Assembly: GCA_047975005.1 (NCBI GenBank)
Contig: JBKECW010000034.1
Location: forward strand, 1-64,000
Reading direction: 5' to 3'
From: JBKEAJ01 sp047975005
GTDB lineage: Bacteria; Bacteroidota; Bacteroidia; Bacteroidales; Prolixibacteraceae
DNA length: 64,000 nt
Shown here: positions 26,296-32,938 of the stretch, piece after piece
Layout: each line of letters opens with the position of its first letter
Position numbering within the stretch: position 1 is the stretch's first letter
Program-made: the position numbers and the translations under genes
Notes under the pieces: generated by a model
Databases searched by the model: none
Seen by the model: only the letters and a program-made list of their open reading frames with translations
Told to the model about the DNA's origin: nothing

Positions 26296-26439
26296 ATTCC
26301 GACATCCGAGCACCGGAGTAAGATGAGACTTACAGCACACATGACTATGAATGTTATGGCAAAGATGGCAATTGGTAAAAAGATGAAGAGCGGAGTGAAC
26401 AAGATGGCAGATGCACTATCAATGATGCCATATCATTAG
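26296..26439 (+). pseudogene. 3' part of the SRPBCC-like gene after the internal stop
   Basis: Codons 103-149 of the frame begun at 25990 follow the TAG without a shift. The segment ends with a C-terminal helix, NKMADALSMMPYH, as typical SRPBCC proteins do, and stops at TAG 26437-26439. Its base and codon use look like the part before the stop. If the TAG is decoded, the full product would be 149 residues. No separate start with good spacing is obvious, although several ATG codons occur. Confidence 0.65.
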
Positions 26440-26567
26440 ACTGTCTCTATCTTGATGGGCTTGCATAGCAAGCCTTTTTTTAAAGAGACTTTAGCACACT
26501 TCCGGCACTCGAATTTGGGAGAAAAGGGACACTTATAATATTTGCTTTTGCATGCTTTTTTACTCAT
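26436..26567 (-). CDS. Small Cys-rich protein (43 residues), probable zinc-binding
   Basis: This is a short gene opposite the tail of the SRPBCC-like gene. It encodes 43 residues starting MSKKACKSKYYKCPFSP, with five Cys at positions 6, 13, 21, 24 and 35 (the pair at 21/24 is C-x2-C) and 11 Lys. The regular Cys spacing, basic charge and lack of any signal point to a small zinc-ribbon-like protein. The TAA stop (26438-26436) overlaps the opposing stop. A strong hairpin with a T7 tail on the plus strand lies inside the gene, coding for the LKKGLLCKP part. I do not recognise a named family. It could be chance, but Cys and Lys content this orderly makes coding more likely than not. Confidence 0.5.
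   Translation of the reverse strand: MSKKACKSKYYKCPFSPKFECRKCAKVSLKKGLLCKPIKIETV
26458..26481 (+). terminator. Intrinsic terminator of the pyrE operon
   Basis: GGCTTGC (26458-26464), loop ATA, GCAAGCC (26468-26474), then seven T. A perfect, compact rho-independent terminator 18 bp after the second TAG of the SRPBCC-like frame. Confidence 0.88.
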
Positions 26568-26617
26568 GTTACTGTTTTGTTAGTATATAAATAACGAGAA
26601 TAAAAGAAATTTGTTTT

Positions 26618-27691
26618 ATGCATTTCAAAATAACAAAGAAAATCAGAGGTATTGCAATAATAATCTTATTATTGTCAATGACAAGCATCATCAAAGCGCA
26701 AGATAAGCATGACATAGCTAAAAATGGCGATGGTGTATATTCTATATTACGGAGAAATAACATACAGCCCGAAAAATACGCAAAGATTTTTATCGAGCTA
26801 AACAAAGATAGACTTGGCAAAAATAACTCTTTGTATATAGGTCGAAAATATAAACTCCCAAACACTGACAGCTCTACGTCTGGGGCACCAGACCCAGAGG
26901 CATCGGCAAGTACAACAACAGCCACTACCAGTCCCAAGAAAGCATCAGGAGCCATTAAGAGCTACAATATATTTGGTAAATACAAGGATATTGAGATCGT
27001 CGACAACATTCTAAATGGTGCTGCCTTCTATCTTGTGAGCGGACATGGTGGACCTGACCCCGGAGCAATTGGAAAATATAATGGCAATACGATGTGTGAG
27101 GACGAATATGCCTACGACGTTACACTGCGACTAGGACGCGAATTGATTTCGCACGGTGCGGCCGTTTATTTTATTACTCGCGATAGGAATGACGGCATTC
27201 GCGACGATGCGATACTACACTGCGACAAGGACGAATACTGCTACCCAAATAATACGATACCTCGAAACCACGTAAGGCGGCTAAAACAACGAGCGGATGC
27301 CGTAAACAATATATACACAAAGAATAAATCAAGATATTCGTATCATCGTGCTATCATGATACATGTTGACTCTCGCAGCACCAGTCAGAATGCAGATGTT
27401 TTTTTCTACTTTGCTGATGGCAGCACTAAGGGCAGGAAATTATGCCTCAACTTACAACAAACTTTCAATGCTAAATATGGAGAGCATCAGCCGGGCAGGG
27501 GATACCATGGTACGGTAAGTATGCGCAATTTATACATGTTAAGAAACACTAGTCCTGTAGCATCCTACATCGAGCTTGCCAATATAAACCACCAGAGAGA
27601 TCAACAAAGGCTAGTTCTTGAGAACAACCGACAGGCTTTGGCAAACTGGCTTGCTAGCGGCATAATCAAGGACTTCAGAAACAATAAATAA
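26618..27691 (+). CDS. N-acetylmuramoyl-L-alanine amidase (Amidase_3) with LysM-like N-terminus
   Basis: This is an exported peptidoglycan amidase that cuts between MurNAc and L-Ala. A signal peptide (about 1-28) ends SIIKAQ. Residues about 32-88 look like a divergent LysM domain (DGVYSILRRNNIQPEKYAKIFIELN...LYIGRKYKLP). A Ser/Thr/Ala-rich linker follows (about 90-115). The catalytic domain has the zinc ligands in VSGHGGPDPGA (His), MCEDEYAYDV (Glu) and IMIHVDSRS (His). The C-terminal Glu is in YIELANINHQRDQ. All appear intact. Length 357. It probably acts in cell separation or remodelling. It lies convergent with the sensor kinase gene. Confidence 0.92.
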   Translation: MHFKITKKIRGIAIIILLLSMTSIIKAQDKHDIAKNGDGVYSILRRNNIQPEKYAKIFIELNKDRLGKNNSLYIGRKYKLPNTDSSTSGAPDPEASASTTTATTSPKKASGAIKSYNIFGKYKDIEIVDNILNGAAFYLVSGHGGPDPGAIGKYNGNTMCEDEYAYDVTLRLGRELISHGAAVYFITRDRNDGIRDDAILHCDKDEYCYPNNTIPRNHVRRLKQRADAVNNIYTKNKSRYSYHRAIMIHVDSRSTSQNADVFFYFADGSTKGRKLCLNLQQTFNAKYGEHQPGRGYHGTVSMRNLYMLRNTSPVASYIELANINHQRDQQRLVLENNRQALANWLASGIIKDFRNNK

Positions 27692-27713
27692 AAGATCCTT
27701 GATTAAAGACGCA

Positions 27714-30700
27714 TCACATCTGAAGTTTGCGAAGAGGAAGTGTTACAATAAATGTGCTTCCCTTTCCTAGCTCAGAGGTAAAAGATATATCCCCATTAAA
27801 GGTTCTAACGATATTATATGCTATTGACAATCCTATCCCCATACCACTAGATTTGGTAGTGAAATTAGGCGTAAATAGTTTGTCGAAAATCTCTTTAGAG
27901 ATACCTTCCCCATTATCCTTAATAGAGATAATTGCATTGTTTTTGTTGGTAAACAATTCTACTTCTACAACTGCATTCACGTTGTTGCGGCATGCCTGAA
28001 TTGCATTTTTGATTATATTCGAGAAGACCCTAGAAATTTGCCCTGCATCGGCTTCTATGTATACAGGAATCTCTTTTCCCACATATTTTAATTGAAAGGA
28101 ATCTTGTCCTGCCGAGAATAAGTTGCAAATTTCCAATAATTGTTCATTCAGATCGAACTCACAGATGGTTTCGGCAGGAATTTTTGCAAAATCAGAAAAG
28201 GCCGTAGACACTCTTGCCAGTTCGTCTATTTGGTCTATTATTGTAGCACTTATTCTTGAAAATAGCTCTTTAAACTTCTCGAAATCTCCATGTATTGCAT
28301 TTTGGAGAAATTGAATATTCAACTTCAATGGAGTAAGTGGATTTTTAACTTCGTGAGCTATTTGCTTTGCCATTTCCCGCCATGCAAGCTCTCGTTCTGT
28401 TCGGGCTATGAGCTTTGAATTTTCCTCTATCTTATCCAGACTTAGATTATACTCTTGCACTAGACTTCCTATTTCGTCGGAAGAATTATAGATGAGCTTT
28501 TTATTGCTTCTTCCCAGTTTTATTGACATCAAGTTATCGCGAAGCATTGTCAATGGGAGGGTAATCTGATTTGAGATAAATACCGATGCGATCACACTTA
28601 GTACAAATACGAGTACAAACATATTTATCAGTGTAATAAATGTATTACTAATTACTCTGGCATCTTCTGTTGTTACCGTAATATACGGCACACATAAATA
28701 CCCTACTTGCTTATTACCTTGCGTAATGATGGACTGGTAAATGGAATGATATTTTAGGTTGCTAATGCGATTATCGTTAGAATATTTAAAAAGCATATTA
28801 ACCCTAAAATTGTAAAATGCATCTATATCCATCACCTCTCCAACTATACCGAGTCTGTCTACCTCCGGATTAGTAGTTGTAATAACCTGACCTTCGGCAT
28901 CATACAGCACGATAAAATTCCATACAAGTTCTGTCAATTTTGGCAGTTCTTTTTTTATTACATCCAGCTTATTCTCTTCGGAGCTATTGTTATTAACAGC
29001 ATTATCTAAATAATCGAATACAATTTTAGCATTCCTATTAAGCTCTTCTTTTTTTAGTTCTATATTCTTTGTAATGTTTCCGCTAATTGTTATTAGGGTC
29101 AATAATACTGTAACAATTAGGTTTACAGCTATAACAGATACTTGTATTTTTGTTCTTATACTACTCTTATACTGCCACATACCATGTATCCCATTACTAA
29201 ACAGCCAAGTTATTAGAATTGTGAAAATTAAGTCTATAATAAATATATAACCGAATGATGTAATGTAATTGGATATTGATACCGATGGCGAGCTAACGAT
29301 AATATGAGAGTGTTCGCCGACCTTATTTATAAGATGGTTGTACCCTCTGTCTCGCAATCTTAAGCATTCACCTAAAGCGTTAGGAGTATTGGGTAGGCCT
29401 CTAGAATAAGCAAAATCTCCTTCCTGATAGATTAATGTGTTATTATAATATTTTCCATAAGAAAAATGCTTTGTAAGAGGGCTTTCCTTATTGTTGCCGG
29501 AATATAGCAACATACTAGACTCATTTCTGCTAAAGAAGTTTTTTTTATGTATATTCACCAACAATGTCGCCTGCATTCCATTGTCAAGCATATAGTTAAA
29601 TCTTCCGATATAAGAATTCAATCCTTCGTCATGCCCAAGAAAATAGAATGGACTTTCTCCGATACGTTTTCCCTTTGAACTTATAAGGTAGTTCAGTGCA
29701 CTAATCTCGGTATTTCGATGACTATGATCGTAGAGGCTGCTAATCTCTGCGACCATTCCTACATCATACCCAGAGAAGGCTATTTTCAAGTAGTGTTGTT
29801 TTACCCTATCGTATATATCATCAAAAGATGTCTCCGCATAAACCTGCTTTTCAAACATTTTTATGATAGCCGTATCTCTTATCAACTCGTAACCAACATC
29901 CTGCAATCGTGTCTCAACATCAATATTACTATTATCCTCTAGTGTCAGAGACTGCATTTCCATCAGATTCCATTCTCTGTTTTCGACGGCTTTTGATAAT
30001 TCGATTGTAATATAAAGTGCCATTACAAGAGTCGCCATTGTGACATAAGTCAAGCGGTATCTATGCACAAATTTAGATTTTAGCACAACGAAAAGGCTAT
30101 TTGCGCAAAAGAAGAATATTATTGTATACACACTAATTTCGTCAAATCTAATTATTTTCATAAGAATCATAATGACAGAAATAGTGAAGATAACAATCAA
30201 TATGTCGCATGGTCTATTGCGCCTACACAATGTGGTGATGACTATTCGGGACGCTCTAAAAGTATTCAACGTTAATGTTCCAATAAATAAGACTCCTAAT
30301 ACGGAGGAGGCACTAACATCAAGTATTCTATAGAATGTGAGGCTAAACGAGACATTGTCAACCATAGCTCCAATGCCTTTTCCTAAAAGGATTGCATATA
30401 CGGCACTGAATATTAGAAATGCTATTCCGACAAGTAGACTTTTGGAAGGAGATAATAATAATAGCAACCTCTTTACATCTGACGAAAAGATAAGCACCAC
30501 AAATGATAATGTTACGACAAACATGTACAGCAGGCTCATTGTCGGGATATGAGGTGCCGAAAGTTCGTAGCTGAGAATTAACTTCCTATACAGAAACGAA
30601 TCAAGGAATAATGGGAGCTGAAGTATTTTATAGGCGAAAAATGAAAATATACATAATATTGGCACATTAAGATAAAAATACGAACGGTTCATCCATGCAA

Positions 30701-31424
30701 CTATACTGACTGATACCATCATTAATAAAAAGAATGTGGAGAATAGCAAAACTGCTACTTGCCCCCATGTTCTATTCACATCCTTAATGCTATCACATTT
30801 AATGCTAAATACAAAGTCTCCTTTGCTATCGTAAATGGGAAAGGAATTGCCTTCTCTATAGAAGTCTAGATTAAAATAATCAGACAATTTTAAGTGAGGA
30901 GAGATTCCACTTTTTAAATAATTATTGTTTACGTCAAACTCTTGAATAATCTGGATTAGTCCATAGATTTTTACATCGTCTGCCAAAGAGTGCACCACAA
31001 GATAATTGGTACTATTGGGTAGATTGACAATCCTATCAGATTTATTTGCCGACGTTGTCAATATATCCTCATAACATATATGATTATCAGTCCAATACAC
31101 AGCCTTATCACCTTTAAATATACACAATCCGTACCCATTGTTGCTATACAGATTATTAAATTCGCTTAAATCTTTCAGAAGAGCTGTTGTTACTTGATGC
31201 TTCGACTCAATTATCTTACTAACAGATGCAATATGGTTTCTAAGCGATTTCTCCTTTTGTATAAAATCTAACTGAAGTCTTTTGCCTGTAGATTCTGTAG
31301 GGTCATATCTATTGTAAATATTTACAGACACTAATCCCAATATAAAAGACAAGACTGTTAATATCACAAAAAGCCTTAAGCGTCTTTTTATTCTCCTGGG
31401 TATATAGTTTCTTCGTCCGCTCAT
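27714..31424 (-). CDS. Large NtrY-like sensor histidine kinase
   Basis: This is a membrane sensor kinase of about 1236 residues, unusually large. The start is either the ATG at 31424 (preferred; the AGG just before it could be a ribosome site) or GTG at 31433, which would overlap rlmH by 4 bp. One helix lies near the N-terminus (about 18-38), then an extracytoplasmic domain, a block of about seven to eight helices (about 220-470), a second large extracytoplasmic part (about 475-720), two more helices around 725-800, an extracytoplasmic loop, and a last helix near 930. HAMP follows, then HisKA with His1024 (IAHEVKNPLTPL), then an HATPase with DNGEGISKEIFDKLFTPNFTTKSSGMGIGLSI. The core resembles NtrY. 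No response regulator gene is adjacent, so it is an orphan in this window. Confidence 0.92.
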   Translation of the reverse strand: MSGRRNYIPRRIKRRLRLFVILTVLSFILGLVSVNIYNRYDPTESTGKRLQLDFIQKEKSLRNHIASVSKIIESKHQVTTALLKDLSEFNNLYSNNGYGLCIFKGDKAVYWTDNHICYEDILTTSANKSDRIVNLPNSTNYLVVHSLADDVKIYGLIQIIQEFDVNNNYLKSGISPHLKLSDYFNLDFYREGNSFPIYDSKGDFVFSIKCDSIKDVNRTWGQVAVLLFSTFFLLMMVSVSIVAWMNRSYFYLNVPILCIFSFFAYKILQLPLFLDSFLYRKLILSYELSAPHIPTMSLLYMFVVTLSFVVLIFSSDVKRLLLLLSPSKSLLVGIAFLIFSAVYAILLGKGIGAMVDNVSFSLTFYRILDVSASSVLGVLFIGTLTLNTFRASRIVITTLCRRNRPCDILIVIFTISVIMILMKIIRFDEISVYTIIFFFCANSLFVVLKSKFVHRYRLTYVTMATLVMALYITIELSKAVENREWNLMEMQSLTLEDNSNIDVETRLQDVGYELIRDTAIIKMFEKQVYAETSFDDIYDRVKQHYLKIAFSGYDVGMVAEISSLYDHSHRNTEISALNYLISSKGKRIGESPFYFLGHDEGLNSYIGRFNYMLDNGMQATLLVNIHKKNFFSRNESSMLLYSGNNKESPLTKHFSYGKYYNNTLIYQEGDFAYSRGLPNTPNALGECLRLRDRGYNHLINKVGEHSHIIVSSPSVSISNYITSFGYIFIIDLIFTILITWLFSNGIHGMWQYKSSIRTKIQVSVIAVNLIVTVLLTLITISGNITKNIELKKEELNRNAKIVFDYLDNAVNNNSSEENKLDVIKKELPKLTELVWNFIVLYDAEGQVITTTNPEVDRLGIVGEVMDIDAFYNFRVNMLFKYSNDNRISNLKYHSIYQSIITQGNKQVGYLCVPYITVTTEDARVISNTFITLINMFVLVFVLSVIASVFISNQITLPLTMLRDNLMSIKLGRSNKKLIYNSSDEIGSLVQEYNLSLDKIEENSKLIARTERELAWREMAKQIAHEVKNPLTPLKLNIQFLQNAIHGDFEKFKELFSRISATIIDQIDELARVSTAFSDFAKIPAETICEFDLNEQLLEICNLFSAGQDSFQLKYVGKEIPVYIEADAGQISRVFSNIIKNAIQACRNNVNAVVEVELFTNKNNAIISIKDNGEGISKEIFDKLFTPNFTTKSSGMGIGLSIAYNIVRTFNGDISFTSELGKGSTFIVTLPLRKLQM

Positions 31425-31429
31425 TAACC

Positions 31430-31903
31430 TCACTCGTGATGATATGGTTCGTTGTTTATAATTGTAAATATACGATAAAACTGCTCCACAAACAAGAGTC
31501 TTACTATCTGATGAGAATAAGTCATTTTTGAGAGCGAAAGTTTCCAGTCCGCTTTTTCGTAGACTAATTTATCAAAGCCATACGGTCCTCCTATCACAAA
31601 ACACACTTTCCTGACAGAATTATTCATTGCATTTTCTATCACTTTTGAGAACTCAACAGAGTTAAGTTCCTTCCCTTTTTCATCTAATAATATTATCTGA
31701 TCGTAATTCGAACATTTCTGCAGTATCAGAGCAGCCTCTTTCTTTTTTTGTTCTTCGACAGTAAGTTTTTTTGTGTTTTTCAGGGACGGTATAACTTCGA
31801 CATTAAATTTAATGTATCGCTTTATACGCTTCGTATACTTATCAATCCCATCAACAAGATACGGGTCTTCGGTTTTTCCAACGAGTAGTAATGTTGCCTG
31901 CAT
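31430..31903 (-). CDS. rlmH: 23S rRNA (pseudouridine1915-N3)-methyltransferase RlmH
   Basis: This SPOUT methyltransferase modifies pseudouridine 1915 in helix 69 of 23S rRNA. The 157 residues (ATG at 31903, chosen over an in-frame TTG at 31909) include VGKTEDPYLVDGIDKYTKRIKRY, LLDEKGKELNS, FVIGGPYGF (SAM site) and the invariant SKMTYSHQIVRLLFVEQFYRIFTIINNEPYHHE end. It overlaps or abuts the kinase gene downstream. A strong terminator sits directly before its start, so it needs its own promoter or readthrough from fabI. Confidence 0.96.
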   Translation of the reverse strand: MQATLLLVGKTEDPYLVDGIDKYTKRIKRYIKFNVEVIPSLKNTKKLTVEEQKKKEAALILQKCSNYDQIILLDEKGKELNSVEFSKVIENAMNNSVRKVCFVIGGPYGFDKLVYEKADWKLSLSKMTYSHQIVRLLFVEQFYRIFTIINNEPYHHE

Positions 31904-31905
31904 TT

Positions 31906-31940
31906 CCAAAAAAACGAGAGCACATATAAGCGCTCTCGTT
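31906..31940 (-). terminator. Intrinsic terminator after fabI
   Basis: On the minus strand, AACGAGAGC (31940-31932) and GCTCTCGTT (31921-31913) form a 9-bp stem, followed by a run of T to 31908. It ends fabI transcription 3-5 nt before the rlmH ATG (31903). This is unusually close to the next start. Confidence 0.8.
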
Positions 31941-31964
31941 GTACTTATAGTTTTCTATTCTGTT

Positions 31965-32786
31965 TTATTCCAATCCTTTTTCGTATTGTTGTAAAGCTTC
32001 ATGGCTTATTCCTACACTTGAAAATCCGCCATCATTGAAAAGGTTTTGCATTGTTACCTTTTTGGTAAGGTCTGAGAATAGGCTTATACAATAATCGGCA
32101 CACTCTTCTCCCGTAGCATTGCCTAGTGGCGACATACGCTCAGCGAAGTCCATCAACCTATTGAATCCTTTCACTCCATTGCCTGCTGTCGTTTCCGTAG
32201 GCGATTGCGAGACGGTGTTCACACGTACATTTTTCTCTCTGCCAAGTATGTATCCAAAACTTCTTGCGATAGACTCCAAAAGTGCTTTTGCATCAGCCAT
32301 ATCGCTATACCCGTCGAATGTCCGTTGAGCAGCAACATACGAGAGTCCTACTATAGATGCCCATTCATTCAGTGCTTCTTGTTCACGCAGTGCTTGCATC
32401 ACTTTGTGAAAAGACACTGCCGACACATCTAGGGTTTTTTCAAGATTTCTATAGTTCAGCTCGCCATAAGGGATTCCTTTTCTTACATTTGGAGACATCC
32501 CTATAGAGTGAAGTACAAAATCTATCTTACCACCGAGCACATCGACACTTTCTTTTATCAGTTCCTTAAGCTCGTCCATATTTGTAGCATCTGCCGCAAT
32601 TACCTTTGCTCCGGTTACTTTTGCTAGTTCGTCAATACTACCCATACGCAATGCCATTGCTGTATTAGTCAGGGTAAATGTTGCACCCTCTTCTTTTGCT
32701 TTTAATGCTATTTTCCATGCTATGGAATCGGGATTTAATGCTCCAAAGATTATCCCTCTTTTCCCTTTTAATAATCCGTATGCCAT
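31965..32786 (-). CDS. fabI: Enoyl-[acyl-carrier-protein] reductase (NADH) FabI
   Basis: FabI reduces enoyl-ACP in the last step of fatty-acid elongation and is the target of triclosan. The 273 residues form an SDR fold. MAYGLLKGKRGIIFGALNPDSIAWKIA is the nucleotide-binding start typical of FabI rather than of other SDRs. VLHSIGMSP and GLSYVAAQRTFDGYSDMADAKALLE carry the catalytic Tyr-x6-Lys. The C-terminus MQNLFNDGGFSSVGIS is also typical. A TAGATTTG -7 element lies on the minus strand at 32819-32812, about 26 bp before the ATG. Confidence 0.97.
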   Translation of the reverse strand: MAYGLLKGKRGIIFGALNPDSIAWKIALKAKEEGATFTLTNTAMALRMGSIDELAKVTGAKVIAADATNMDELKELIKESVDVLGGKIDFVLHSIGMSPNVRKGIPYGELNYRNLEKTLDVSAVSFHKVMQALREQEALNEWASIVGLSYVAAQRTFDGYSDMADAKALLESIARSFGYILGREKNVRVNTVSQSPTETTAGNGVKGFNRLMDFAERMSPLGNATGEECADYCISLFSDLTKKVTMQNLFNDGGFSSVGISHEALQQYEKGLE

Positions 32787-32860
32787 GATACTTTTATTTT
32801 ATAATGATTTACAAATCTACAAAATTCCTCGTTTATATACACCCTTGAGCATACACAAAA

Positions 32861-32896
32861 ACAAACACGGCAGCTTAATTAAGCTGCTGTGTTTGT
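32861..32896. terminator. Palindromic terminator after ppdK
   Basis: A 36-bp near-perfect palindrome centred on TTAATTAA: ACAAACAC-GCAGC... pairs with ...GCTGC-GTGTTTGT, one G/T mismatch. A T-rich tail follows on the minus strand (TGTTTTTGTG), so it would terminate ppdK, whose stop is 43 bp away. Confidence 0.65.
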
Positions 32897-32938
32897 GTAC
32901 ATATATATTTGTATATATCTTTCTAATACTACCTCATT

